Part shown: positions 1 through 12,369 of the stretch, piece by piece | How the letters are laid out: the number at the start of each line of letters is the position of its first letter | Position numbering within the stretch: the stretch's first letter is position 1 | Assembly (NCBI GenBank): GCA_020081605.1 | Contig: JAHREC010000013.1 | Coordinates: 4,340,001-4,404,000 of the forward strand | Origin: Albifimbria verrucaria | Taxonomy: Eukaryota > Ascomycota > Sordariomycetes > Hypocreales > Stachybotryaceae | Direction of reading: 5' to 3' | Length of the DNA stretch: 64,000 bases | Position numbers and translations under genes: made by a program | Notes under the pieces: model-generated | Database searches by the model: none | Seen by the model: the letters and a program-made list of their open reading frames with translations, nothing else | Told to the model about the DNA's origin: nothing

Positions 1-1913
1 GTCAGTGAACATGTGATGAGGCTTCTCACGTCAACCAGATCAGCATCGAGGAACACTTGAATGTCGAATGTACTTTGTACGAGCAACGCGAACACGAGGA
101 ACATTTCACATGTTGTGTCACCACCGGCCCGGCTCATCAGCGACCAGGTCCTAACAGAGGCGTGCTTACAGCCGGGACGATGTCACAATCAGAGACTAAG
201 CCGGCCAACAAGCCGGCCGCTTGCGTCCGGAAAGCCAAGCGCCGCAGCCGGAGCAAATGCCACTCTAGCCCTGGGCCAAAGCCAGTTTCACTTTTGCGGC
301 TCCAGGAACCGCACGTGCGAGGCCAGGCCAAGAATCTGCAGGGTAGCGAGACGCAAGATGGGATGGGGAAACCGGACTTCGGATCGATTGTTGCATCGCG
401 TGTAGGACTTGAACGGACTTGGGCAGCAGGCTTGGCCTGCAGGGGATATTGCCCGAGCCCACATAAGGCAGGCATTGGCAAGTTCTCAGAAGCGCGCCAA
501 ACGACGATATTTGATGTAGGTAAGAGGAAAGGGCTCGAGGAGAGGAGCCCTGCCGGGTTAACCCTGGTCTCGCGCGGAAGCTAAGGCACGATCTCAGCAA
601 CAACTCATACGTAATTGAGTTTATTCACTGTTTGCAGCGCCAGGGTGGATCGGTTCGACTGTTATCTCTGAGCTACTCAAGCTACTGCCCGAAAACCCCA
701 GGCTTCATCCCCCTGGGTGGGCGCGAGTCGTCTCATGTTCGGGGTTAAGGCGCTTTTGCTAGTGCCGAAATCGGGTCCTCGTCTCCAGTGGCGGATGATC
801 GCTTCGGCACGCACGCGGTTTGGACATGATGGACGGGGATCGGCGAAGGCAGACGGACGTTGCAGTGAGGAGAGCTGCGTGGCGTGGGTTGTGTAACATT
901 GCGACGTGCGCCGGAACCGGGGATTATGCATGTTGATGGGCGGCCTCGGTATCACATTTTCTTGTTGAGTTTTTGTACCGTTTTTTTTTTTTTTTTTTAC
1001 GAACACGACTCGAAGGGCTTGCCTGGGTGTTCAATCACAAGCCACGACCTGAGACCATTGCATGGTGCAGCGCGTAAAAAGCACATGGGGGTTCACGTTA
1101 TAGAGAGATAAAAAAGAGCGAGGAAACCTGGTCGTTCACTTTGTGGGGAGGGCGGTAAGAAGCCCCTCCTAACATGACACGATATTCCCAGCTTGGTGGC
1201 ACCATCTCACGGGAGCATGACAAGCATGTACCATCGAGAGAGGGCCGTGGTAAAAAGCGAAAAACAAGAGCCTATAGCCTAAAGCAAAGCCAGAAAAAGG
1301 TACAAACAAACGCATGCAGGGCTGGCAGATGGCGTGATGCATGTTGGAGATGCTGGGCCGATGGTCGGAATTCGGGGTTTATAGCGCCTTGGTGTTTGGC
1401 TTAGCCTGCCTGTTCCTGTATTTACAGCGTGAATTACCAATCGCCCAGCGTGCATCTCCGTGGCCAACCGCCTAAAGCCCGAAAACCCCAGCAGAAATTC
1501 CTCGACACAAGCCAAAAAGTCCTCAAAACGACATCCCGGTGCCCACTTTTCGACTCGAACAGGTACATGCACATGCACACTTCTAACCTTACCTACCACC
1601 TTTAATAAACCAGACACCTAACCCAACCATCCTTCTGGACGCCTGTCCCTTCTTTTCTCTTCCTCTCTCTCTTCTTCTTGAACAACCATCACGCGACACC
1701 ATTGACCAAGTCCTCCCTTCTTCCCACGCGCTCTCTCTCTATCGCTTCTTGACGTTAAACGCTCGAACCCGCTGCCAAGCTCCAATTTCCCCGACCCCCA
1801 ATTGTTTCCGGCCTACCTTCAGCTATCCGAGCCGTAAGACACAAGCTTGCAATCCCGACTCGTTCCGAACTTTTCTCTCCCACAAACTTCCACCCCCAAA
1901 CCACCAACGCACA
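1..1913. other. Noncoding left end and KGD4 upstream region
   Basis: I see no gene here. Several overlapping open frames at 57-603 exist on both strands at once, with no recognisable protein and no splice pattern. A T18 tract lies at 981-998. The stretch 1621-1913 is pyrimidine-rich, as expected for the promoter and leader of the gene starting at 1914, and contains CCAAT at 1782-1786 and 1798-1802. Confidence 0.6.
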
Positions 1914-2421
1914 ATGTTCGCGACTCGCTCCCTCCGCCAGGCTGCTGCTCACGCCGAGCGCACGCCCTTGATCAAGTTCATTGGTCCTCGCACCATTCCT
2001 TGTGAGTTAATTACCCTCCGGAGCCTGCACGCCGGCCTTCCAGCCTTGTCCCCGTAGCTCGGCATTGTCGCTAACCTGTGTTTCCTCGCAGCTTCCGTCG
2101 ACCACACTCCCCGTCCTCACCCTGCCTCTCCCAGCGGCGCCCTTCCCGAGTCCTTCGGCGGCTACGGAAACAGCGGCTCTGCATCCCGTCACGCCTCCTT
2201 CAGCTCTTACCGCGACCACGCCCAGCAGCATGGCCCGCTCCAGAAGTCCATCCGCGCTGAGGTCGGCATCGGTGGCACCCCGGCTCCAGCATGGGCTCCG
2301 TCGCTCCCCTACCGGCGTTTTCTTCGACGTTTCCGAGCTTCCCGCTCGCTTCCGCCGTGCTCCTATCGACCTGAGCGAGATTGAGGCCGTTGAGTCGGGC
2401 GGCGCTGCTCTCATCGGATAG
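1914..2421 (+). CDS. KGD4: Alpha-ketoglutarate dehydrogenase subunit 4 (Kgd4/Ymr31 family), mitochondrial
   Basis: Small matrix protein that links the E3 component to the alpha-ketoglutarate dehydrogenase complex; older annotations call it mitochondrial ribosomal protein YMR31. Exons 1914-2001 and 2092-2421 are joined by a GTGAGT...CGCAG intron of 90 nt. The N-terminus MFATRSLRQ is Arg-rich and presequence-like, followed by the family-typical LIKFIGPRTIP, then HTPRPHPASP. The C-terminus contains FFDVSELPARFRR and ends ESGGAALIG, the conserved family tail. Length is about 139 aa, normal for the family. The frame breaks twice, at C-runs 2278-2281 and 2306-2309; adding one C to each restores one frame through both conserved ends. 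A likely poly(A) signal follows. The identification is from family knowledge; the two breaks look like sequencing errors. Confidence 0.85.
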
Positions 2422-2471
2422 ATCAATTGACGTTTCTCGCAGGCTCTGTGTAGAACAGAGCTCGGGTAACG

Positions 2472-2477
2472 AATAAA
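2472..2477 (+). terminator. Poly(A) signal AATAAA of KGD4
   Basis: An exact AATAAA hexamer lies 51 nt after the KGD4 stop codon, a reasonable distance for 3' end formation. Fungal signals are loose, so this is a candidate only. Confidence 0.45.
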
Positions 2478-5400
2478 ATAAGGCGATGAAGCGAATTGGT
2501 TTTTATCATATAGAGCGACGGGAACGGGAGGACTTGAGGTCTCGCGAGCGTGGTTGAGGAGCAGTAGGAAGGCGATTATCCCTCTGGGCAAGGCTGAGAA
2601 AGAATACCCGCAGCTGGCTGCAACATGGGAGAGTTGTAGCTCGCTGTCGAGCTGGGTTGGCTTCCCAGGGACCTCCATCACTCAGACCAATACCCAGAGG
2701 AGAGTATCCCGCCAGGGAAGAGTGGCCGCTTCAAGTCACAATGAGCTACGAGTGATGTGGAGTGCCCAGAACCGTCTTTCCCGAATTGCAGGCACAGCTC
2801 AACGCGACCTGTCCTGTCCATTGTTGGCATCAACGCCATGGCTCATCTAGCTCTGCGACTTTAACAGTATAGAGCATAGTCGGTGGTTTTGTTTATGCTT
2901 TGGAAGCAAGATTCCCCTCTACATCGCTTCGGGTTCAAGAATAGATATATCTGCAATGAGAATTGTCCTACAGAGCTTGTTATGATCCGTCCCATTTGCT
3001 GCGTGAATGCCGTGAAATGCAAGTTGTGGGATGTTCCCTGCTTGTTAAGAGTAAACCTTTGCATGCCGAACGTTCATAGCTTCATCGCACAGGCATCTGA
3101 GACTCGCGGCTTGGCTGAAACCAATAACACATGATTCGTCAATCCGACTTGTTGACTCTAATCCGGTACATCAGTAGATGCTTATTGTGGTAAAAAGCTC
3201 ACATTATGACGTTCGGCAGTCTTGGGAGATCCACTATGGAGCCAGGTCCCCGATGTTTGCCATGTAGTCTTGGCTCCTCGATCCAAGGGATGAATCAATG
3301 ATTGCGCATGGTTTAGACACTGGCGGTAAATGTGTGGAGCCATGTCACAATTTAATTCTTCTCTGTTGGTCATATCCTAATTCTCTCATGTTAATTTTTG
3401 GTACTCGTATATACTCAATCAAGAGCGTTTTGTTTTAATATCCAACCCGGACATTTGATGCCAACTGACCTGCTGGATGAGTGCTAGAAAGCGTTACGAT
3501 GTCAAGTAGGCCGAAACCTTTCAGGTCCAATACTGAGTAGCTATTGTGATACATCAAGTATAGCCAAGGCGTTGGGAAGTTGGTTGATAGAACGTATACG
3601 ATAAGCACCGCATTCAATAATCCTTTTGGCGTGAATGCATGTCTTGCTCAAAGCTGCTTCGCTACTTTTGGCTCGAAACTCTCAGGTTGAATAACGATAG
3701 TTCGTCATCGTCCTATATGTATTGAATAAAACCAGTCGAAAGGTGGGTGACTCCTTGTAGGAACACGGCGAAGCATTTCCTCGAGGCATATTGTGTTAAA
3801 CCACCACGCTGCTTAGGACTCTCAGGAACAAGCTTATGACAACTTGTTTCTGGGCCATATAATTACTCCATAAACGGGAGTTGGAACAGTGTCAACGCAG
3901 CCTCGCTACTTACCAATCGACTCGTCTAGGGATGTCGGTCTCTCCGTATCAAACAGATATGAGTGAAGGTTCGACCATATGAGTAACAAATAAGCCACCC
4001 AAGGTATCACTGAGTCGCTCTGCACATGATAGGCGGTCCTATTCATAAAAGGTAAGACAAAACCAAGATCATTGAGCCTTTGACCATATACTCAACACTA
4101 TGGCTTGCTTAAGCAGTGAATGGATATTTCATGCAAAGGACAGGGCTCACGCCTGCTGCCAGTTGGCATTTCTGAACAACTCAGCACTTGAGGATGTGTT
4201 ATCAACAAGTTTGGCCACGCAATTGACACCTGCGAGTACCTTTCCTCTTTGAGATTCAAACCATGTAATGTCCTGCAAAACCTGGGCTTCTCAAGTCGAT
4301 CAGGGACATCAAGGCTGATTCATCGGAGCTAATGTCATGCACGGAGGATATAATTGAAAGCGACGTTACAGATAATATCGGGGTCCCTGGCCTAGCCCTG
4401 CTGAAATACCAGTCTAGGCATCCGATAGGCGATTTAGTCGAGCCGGTCTGCCGAATCCCCTGGGCGAAACGGGCCGTGCGTGTGTGCCGGTATGCGAACA
4501 TCGGAACAGAGCATAGCACGTAATGTGAACCACGACAGGGATGCTGACCACAGTTGGCTGCTTGAAGTAGCAATGAGTAAGAAAGGAAAGACATGTAATT
4601 CTTACAGTAACTTCTGGATTTGAACGACTGGCTTGAATGCCTGGCTGGCAGTGAAGTCTCGCTTGAGACATCTTGCTTCTGGATTGGTATCACAATGTGC
4701 TCCCGGAGAAGAATAGAGACACACATTCACATCGAGGTGAGCAAAGCTGACGTGGTATTCAGCTGTTCGAGTAATGGACCTGCGCACAACAGAAACACCA
4801 CAAATCCCTGCGATCCCAGGTGGAGCAAACAGAGCAGCCTCTCATTTCTCAGTCAGGGTTGCAATGCCCATCACAGGAACACAATAATATCGCGCAACGA
4901 GAGAGCTGGGCGTGTCGAAGCAACCAGGAGGGGGTTGTTTTCGGAGCATTGAGTTGCACCATGTAGGACTATTGATGTTCGGCCTCAAACGATATGGAGC
5001 ACGGACGGCAAGGCAAGATAAGAAAACAGCTGATGTGGAATAAGGCTAGCAGAGGCCGTCATCCTGCAGTGAGAACTTGAAATCCTGGGACGTGCTGCCT
5101 ACAGCTTCTAGCCTCGCCTTCTCTGCATGCTGAATGAAATGATTGGTTCACTGCTTTCATGCCATGTCAGAGCTGCTGGCACATCTGATCCGGAAGCAGG
5201 CAAGGGAAACGACTTCGGTCTGACGCCAAGGCATAACGTCTTGTCACGCGCCAGCGCTCGACCGGACCAACGAGGCTGCTTGAAGCCATTCATTCATTGA
5301 TTGCCTTCTCAGGCGGAGATCCTAGATGGGGAAAACTGTGCGTCGTTGGTCTCAAGATGGGCTGGCAAACCTTGTCGGGCTCGCGGTTAGGAATAATCGC

Positions 5401-8400
5401 CACCAAATTGCATCAGAGGATTTTTAAGCGCTTCTCGTAGCAGGCTTTGTTCCTTTGTTCAGGAAGATTTTTTCCAGCGTTTAGAGTTTCCCGGGCAGAT
5501 CTGGCCTGGTTTGTGATTGAATTTAGCATGGCTCTGCAGATCGGTGAAGACTGAGTTGAGCGGCCTTGGCTGTTTGGATTGACCATCCACCTTGCCATAG
5601 TGCAGCCACGCGGCTGGCCTAGCGCAGCTGACAAGCATTCAACTCTGATGGTAAGTCTAAGTTTTTGGCCAGAAAATGTCTCCATCGTGGAGAGCGAGAT
5701 GCTGGAGAAAACATCGCGGGTCGCCCCGATGCCGCTGTGTCATGCAGTGGTAGGTCTCCATCGCCCCAAGGTGCAAGGCTACTTCTAGCCTAGTTGAGCT
5801 ATTTCGTCCGAGTCTTACGAGGCCTAGGCCCCGGGACATGAGAGGCCATCTCTGCTCATTGTTTTAGAATTGGTCATTCCATTGCCGTCATTGCAACCAT
5901 TCATTGGCTACGACAGTCGAGCCGCTCCGCTGGCACTTCGGCGGTATTGTCCTGCTTCGGTTTGTCGTGCTAGGCTGGCATTTCCCTGGTATCTGGAGTG
6001 GAGGTGGCGTTAGTCTACCTATCTTGCTCTCTCTCTCTCTTGTGTTTGTGTTTGTGAGGAATCATTTCATAAATGCCATTATGAATGTCGAGTACCGCAC
6101 GGCACAGTATGCATAGCAACGAAGCATCATGCAGGGACCCTTTGAATTGCATGTCCCTCAATCGATCGATTTGGCAATAGCAATCCCCATCGCCAATAAC
6201 CCTGGCCTCGGCCAAACAGATCGGTGGTTGTGAAGTCGGTGTGACCACAACCTCTTACACCACATTTCATCATGGGAGGTCCAAAAATAGCGCTGCCAAG
6301 CATGCGGCTCACATTACCCTTGACGCGCCTGGCGAGAAGCCGGCTGGGCATGCGTCAGCCACAGCAATCCCTGGCAGTTTGGCTTGGCCGACGGTACCCA
6401 GTCAGGCAGGCCAGTGCATTCAACTCCCGAGGCTGGTTATCCGTGCCAAGCGACTCTTGGTTCTGCTCTCGCATTGTCAGGTACCGTTCATCGCCAAGCG
6501 TTCGCGTAGAAACCGGTCATCACGATGCGACGGTTCGGCGCACTCAATTCAATGGGCTTCCCCAGAGCATATTACGTACAACCCGTCTGGGAAGCCCTAG
6601 CCCGTGGGCCTCGGATCCAACGGGTCACCCTGAGCCCCGAAGCGACCGCTACGTGTCCAGTCAGGATGGTTACTATTACGTACGTATTACATTTGCATTG
6701 TGTTGGCGATGGGTCTTCATCCCCAGAGACCTAAAGCATCAAGCTGGAGAAACACAATCGATCTGGTTTGCGGGAAATAGAGTGAGCGTCTGTCACAGAC
6801 GGTCGTCAACCTTAATGAGAGTTCTCCAATATTTAGTCGTGTAAGTGATTCGTGGGTGCATGTATCAAGTCTACCGAGCGCAGCAAATCCGCAACAACGA
6901 AGCAGGATTCCCGTGGGTAACCGAGGCCTATGGACGTTGCCCACATGCGTGGAAAGTCAAGAGAGGACATTAGTGCCTTGTGGCAGACCCTCGCCCGGCA
7001 CATTGCTGGCAACGCTTCGATCGACAGTTTCCACGCCCCTGACGAAGCGGCTTCACGATGGCGAATAGAGATCAGCAAGTGCAAGATATGACCGCGAGGC
7101 GTTGTGATTATCATGGCTGTCGCTTCTAGAAGACGCATTCGAATTCTAGCATTCGTGACAATTGTTCCTGTACTGCACTCCTAGGGATCTGCTGTGCTGG
7201 TGTCGAGCTGCTGTATCACTGTTTCCAGATGATCAGCAACACCTGCATATTGCGCTCCACAACTAATACAGTCACGGACTCCAACCTCCATGCAATCATG
7301 ACTGGAAGCTTTGGGCCTGACAGGCAATACGAACGGCCATCCTCATTGCTGATTCGTCATGTAATCTTAATGGTGCCACTATACGCGCCGCTCACCCGGC
7401 CACGGCAAGACTGTGAGGAGCCCAAATGTTGGTAGCAGCGGTTTTAGTTCCGGCGACTGCGTCCCCCTGTAACGCCTACCCTTGCGAGGGCAATTGGGCG
7501 GGTAATTCGGAGCTGCTGGCTGACCTGCATGTGCCGTCACATCGTGGCGATCAGTTATGAAACCGAGCAAGCTTTTGTTTGCGTGGCTGCCGCACCGCCC
7601 AACCTGATGACGTTGATATTTCAATTTTGTAAAATGAGATTAAAAATCCTCTGGTTAATCATGAGCGAAACGCGTTCACGTGTGGCCGGGAACATCATGT
7701 CTCGCTTGCTTAATCTTCAGTTGGGAAGAATGAATTAATGAGTAAATGCAGCATCGAAACATCCAGAGGGCCCGCACATATCTGCACTGTCCTTGGGAGT
7801 ATCCGCACGGCGGCGTGCCCTTTCCCCAGGCAAATGCGCAGCCCAGCCAACCTGGTTCCGGTGTGGAGCTATCACCCGTGGTGTGTTGACAAGGGGGTGG
7901 AGGACCACACCATTGTGAGCAACCGGCCGAATAGGCCATGGCAGAAGCTCGTTTGGAAGACTGCATGGAAGCACACTATCGCCAAGAAAGCTGCTAATTA
8001 TGCACACACAGGGAGGACCAAGCCGGGTGGGACTCTTAGTCCTGGTGAGGATTACAGGGGCATATCAGTTTGAGTCTCGTCATGACACAGATAAACACCA
8101 GCGAGCCACCAACCAGGCGCTGCGCACCTATCACCGTGTGGAGCAAGATTGACTTATGCGTATCAATGAGCGGTGCCTTCTGAAGACGTAAACATGGGTC
8201 GAATAACCAAGAGCGCGCGGCCCAACCAAGGCGAGGGAAAGGTCGATAGGAGTGTCGAAGCTAAGGATTTCGGGAACACCGTTTTGCCAGCTTAGGATCG
8301 GCATGACCAAGTGTGCTACCGTGCGGCGAGTGCCAGCCGTACAACCCGTCCCGTCCCTATCCCTCTAAAGGCTCTGGCGTGTTGTGACGAGCACCCGGGG

Positions 8401-9703
8401 AAGCGTTGGGCGGGGAGGCAAATCGACGGCACCTGCGATGAGACGGTCGTTTTTCTCCATAGACTTCTCTGGACTGACTGACGAATAGACCTGAGCCGGC
8501 ACTAGATTGGCCCAGACTTGTGACCGGGGATTTTTGGCTCGGGCGTCGGCCGCGTGCTACTAATGACTTGGTCGCAGGACAGTCAGTATCCATAATGTCC
8601 CCAATCCTGTAGTATCCAATTGTAATGGATGCGGGGATGGTGCGTGGTTCTTTTGATGTTCGCTTGTCCCACCCCTGCCCCTAGCCCCATTGCGGTCAGC
8701 AGTCGAGGTGAGGGCCAGCCACTTCGTAGTTGCCTTGTCTGGATTTGGGGGCATGTCTTGCCTGTGCCGTGATTTGTGTCTGTCTCGTCGTCGGGCTTGC
8801 ATGAGCTCGGCTGAGCTGCCGCAGCTGACGTGCACATGGCGATGGCTGTGGTCGGGCGCCTCTTGGTCTTGCATGCTTCGAGAAGATGCTCGGAAGGAAA
8901 GCATTGGGTGTGAGGCAAAGTGAGGGTGCTGGCTCCAAGGAAGGCAGTGTGTACTGTATCGTCGAGCAATTCCCAATCAAGCCACACTCCTCATCCTGCA
9001 CATCTCCCGGATGAGGGCAAGCCGACCTAGACCCAAAGCCGTCGTGCCGGACGGACACAGATGGCCTCGGACCATTTGCTTGCCCCCATCCACCCTCCAC
9101 GAAACATCATCCTCATCCCCATCCCCATTCTCATCCTGGAAATGCCGCCTCCCTTGACAAAGTGGATTTGCTGCGCTTCCGGTACCGGTAGCCATTGGTG
9201 GATGCGCCTCCGTTTCGCCTCTCGCGTCTGCCCTTCCCCATCTCAGGCCGAGCAAAGCTTAGTTTGGAATCGCCCCTAGTGGTGTGTAGATGAGGAGGGA
9301 GGGAGGGTTGGTCCGTGGTGAAGGTGGATGTGGATGTGGAGGTAAGAGAGATACAGTCGGTATCATGCTCGAGATAGAAAGATACGGGGCCTTGTTAGTG
9401 TAACGTCCAGATGCCTTCCTGGCCATCACTGGGAAGCTGCACCCTCCCCACCCCTTCCTGCCCTTTCCTTTTCCTGTGGTGCTCTCTCCGTGTCCAGGTT
9501 TGTTGCTCCCAGATTCCCCATCTTATTAAGAAGAGCTTGATCCCCTTCTTCAACGTTTGTTGACCATCCTCACCGTCTCTCCCCCTCCTTCTCTTCTCTC
9601 CTCTTCCTTCTCGCCCCCAGAGGCTTCCCGTCTGTTGATCTTATACCACGGGCTCTGCAATACTTCTCTGGTGCGTTGTTGAGTCGCATACGTCCTGTCA
9701 ACG
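2478..9703. other. 7.2-kb stretch without a supported gene
   Basis: Open frames up to about 190 codons occur (for example 6272-6844 + and 4256-4726 -). None resembles a known family and none joins neighbours through plausible introns. Around 8560-9100 three minus-strand frames are open together, which reflects GC-rich composition and not coding. The last few hundred bases are presumably the permease promoter. Confidence 0.5.
6027..6056. repeat. (CT)7 followed by TGTGTTTG-type repeat
   Basis: A dinucleotide CT tract (6027-6040) runs directly into a TG/TTTG tract (6041-6056). It is a simple microsatellite in noncoding sequence. Confidence 0.8.
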
Positions 9704-11625
9704 ATGGATTCAAAGGACACCGTCGGGCCTTTGGCCGACGAGAAGGGCAGCAACAGCCCTACCTATGAGGGCAAGACTCATGTTGCTACCGGCGAGCATG
9801 TCGATGCCTACCGCAGCCAAAGCTTCTGGACCCGCAATGGTCTCAACTTCGAGTCCTTCAAGCCTCGCGAGTATGGCCTCGGTGTCGTTGAGCTCGAGCG
9901 CTCCATGAAGCCTCGCCATCTGCACATGATCGCCATCGGTGGTTCCATTGGTGCTGGTTTCTTCGTCGGTTCTGGTGGTGCCCTCAGCAAGGGTGTAAGT
10001 AGAGCTCATCCTGGCCCTACCCGCGGCTCTGTTCCGTAGCTAACGCAACTTCCATAGGGTCCCGGTTGGCTGCTCATCGACTTCCTTATTATCGGTATCA
10101 TGATGTTCAACGTCGGTACGTCAATAGCTTGTCCCCATCGCTTCCGTCTCCCCGCCGGCGTTCGGAATAATGAGTCGATCGGTGCCCTAACTTTTCTTAG
10201 TATATGCTCTTGGTGAATTGGCCGTCATGTACCCCGTTTCTGGTGGTTTCTACACATACTCGACGCGCTTTATTGACCCCTCATGGGGTTTCGCTATGGG
10301 CTGGAACTATGTCTTCCAATGGGCTGTCGTCTTACCTCTCGAACTCACCGTCTGTGGCTTCGTCATGCAATATTGGACGACAAGTGTCTCGGTCGGAGTA
10401 TGGATCACCGTTTTCCTGATCGCCATCATTGTCATCAACATCTTTGGTACTCTCGGGTACGCTGAGGAAGAGTTTTGGGCCTCCCTGTTCAAGCTCACTG
10501 CCACGGTCATCTTCATGATCATTGCTCTCGTCTGCGTCCTGGGCGGTGGCCCAAGTGACGGCAGATACGACCACTATTGGGGTGCTCGCCTCTGGTATGA
10601 CCCCGGTGCCTTCCAGAACGGCTTCAAGGGTTTCTGTTCCGTCTTCGTCACCGCCGCTTTCTCTTTCTCCGGAACTGAGTTGGTTGGCTTGGGTGCTGCT
10701 GAGGCCAAGAACCCCGTCAAGGCGCTCCCCGGTGCTATCAAGCAAGTCTTCTGGCGTATCAGTTTGTTCTACATCCTAGGTCTCTTCTTCGTCGGTCTGC
10801 TCATCCGCTTTGATGACCCTGGCCTGGTTTCCACCTCTGATTACACTGACCCTGCTACCTCCCCTTCGTCCTGGTTGGCAAGTATGCTGGCCTCAAGGGG
10901 TTTGACCACTTCATGAACGTCGTCATTCTCGTGTCCGTCCTATCCATTGGCGTCTCGGGTGTGTATGGCGGTTCCCGTACTCTGACTGCCCTGGCGCAGC
11001 AAGGTTACGCCCCAAGCTCTTTACCTACATTGATAGGTCAGGTCGTCCTCTGCCCTCCGTCTCGGCTCTCATCCTCTGCGGTTTCCTCGCCTACATCAAC
11101 CTGAGCGCCAGTGGTGTCACCGTCTTCAACTGGTTGAATGCCCTGTCTGCTCTCGCTGCCCTCTTCACCTGGGGTTCCATTTGCCTGGCCCACATTCGCT
11201 TCCGCAAGGCTTGGGCCTACCACGGACACACTCTCGATGAGATCCCTTCAAGGCCATCGGTGGTGTCTATGGTTCTTGGATCGGACTCTTCATCGTCGTC
11301 ATCGTTCTCCTTGCTCAGGTATGTCGATTAATTACACCATATGATTATTCAGATTGTTAATAACTTGTAGTTCTATATCGCCATTTCTCCTCTCGGAAAG
11401 AGGGTAGGCACAGCCGAGGACTTTTTCATGTCCTACCTTGCGCTGCCCTGCGTCATGCTGTTCTGGGTCGTTGGCTACTTCTGGAAGAGGACCGGCTGGC
11501 TCAGGACCCATCAAATGGATGTTGATACTGGCCGTCGTGAACTCGACTGGGAAGAGATTAACGCATACCGTGCCAAGGTTGCTGCCTGGCCCGCGTGGAG
11601 ACGTATCCTGAACCATATGTTTTAG
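9704..11625 (+). CDS. Amino-acid permease, YAT family (Gap1/INDA1-like)
   Basis: Plasma-membrane proton symporter for amino acids. Exons are 9704-9994, 10058-10115, 10201-11318 and 11371-11625; all introns are GT-AG and phases match (about 574 aa, normal for the family). The hydrophilic N-tail ends in [18 protein letters not shown], followed by the first membrane segment with [12 protein letters not shown], the family signature. [12 protein letters not shown] and the later [19 protein letters not shown] are further hallmarks. The C-tail ([14 protein letters not shown]) is cytosolic and typical. The frame slips at C-runs 10861-10864, 11010-11013 and 11244-11246; each is repaired by one extra C (giving TSPFVLVG, YAPKLFTYI and EIPFKAIGG). 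Exact substrates cannot be read from sequence; a broad-specificity or basic/neutral permease is most likely. Confidence 0.88.
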
Positions 11626-11862
11626 TGGGAGGATTAGATGCATGCGAGGGCATAGATGTGAAGGCAACACATCTGCGTTGCATAGGTGTGGTCGCAAAGG
11701 ACCTTGATATACCCACGTGCCTCATGTTGTTTGACAGTTATTTATCATTCAATTAACAGATACCATTTCGTTTTTCATCCATGAACAATCTCAAAACAAC
11801 ATATGTGTTTTTGAATATGTAGCGTATGGTTACGGCGTCGTAACTTGAATTTATCGGCGTGT

Positions 11863-12366
11863 TTAATTTAGTATGAGTAGCTGGCGGTGGATAGTGAGGG
11901 TGGCCGGACGCTCGGGATCAGGAGACGTCAAGGCCGCCCTGGTCAGCAAGAAACTCTCTGCCGTAGACAAAGCGTCTAAAGGTTGATCGTTTCTCGATTG
12001 CTTTCTCAGATACACGTAGACGTTACTCACCCTGTCTTTAAATATAATATCGGAACTTGGAGCTGGCAGCTCTACGCCCTCTGATGACAAGTTGTGGAGC
12101 CTCAACGAGTTGACAAGATGGAGACAGATGTTAGCGTCGCGCCCTTTCAAGACACGGTACCAAACATCATATGACAGGAAAAGCAGTAGCTTATGATATA
12201 CTAGTAAATCTTCATCTAGTGTGCTATAGGGGTTTGCATCCTGGAAGAGCATAAAACGATATATGAGCTCGAGCATTGACAAAAGGAGGTCCCTTCTGGC
12301 TGGCCGCGTTGCAGAGCGTCCCTTAGATCGCTTGCATAACGTTCGAGGGGCTAATGCAATGCACGC
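11863..12366 (-). CDS. Unidentified coding exon, probable gene C-terminus
   Basis: I do not recognise this protein. A minus-strand frame is open from 12366 to the stop at 11863; the first ATG is at 12282. The stretch from RRDLLLSMLELIYRF onward has alternating hydrophobic and charged residues typical of a helical protein, and contains LLLFLSYDVWYRVLKGRD. A perfect GTGAGT donor sits in frame after KDR at 12030, so the true exon may end at 12031 and a short last exon may follow, possibly ending in GGLDVS with a stop at 11918-11920. Upstream exons were not found; the neighbouring sequence lacks any clear continuation. It could be a remnant of a gene or a complete one with unresolved exons. Coding status is moderately likely, function unknown. 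Confidence 0.35.
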   Translation of the reverse strand, partial: ACIALAPRTLCKRSKGRSATRPARRDLLLSMLELIYRFMLFQDANPYSTLDEDLLVYHKLLLFLSYDVWYRVLKGRDANICLHLVNSLRLHNLSSEGVELPAPSSDIIFKDRVSNVYVYLRKQSRNDQPLDALSTAESFLLTRAALTSPDPERPATLTIHRQLLILN

Positions 12367-12369
12367 TCA

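Noticed and set aside
57..603. Four overlapping frames on both strands at the left end
   Set aside because: Open in several frames at once, no recognisable motif, no splice sites linking them.
2007..2681. 224-codon minus-strand frame
   Set aside because: Antisense to KGD4, crosses its intron and 3' end, and shows no family feature.
9360..9703. GATA-factor nitrogen control sites before the permease
   Set aside because: Only isolated GATA words, one fitting HGATAR, with no paired arrangement; not better than chance.
10850..11260. Programmed ribosomal frameshifting in the permease
   Set aside because: Three slips in one gene and the same pattern in 14 unrelated genes at simple C/G runs point to sequence error, not recoding.
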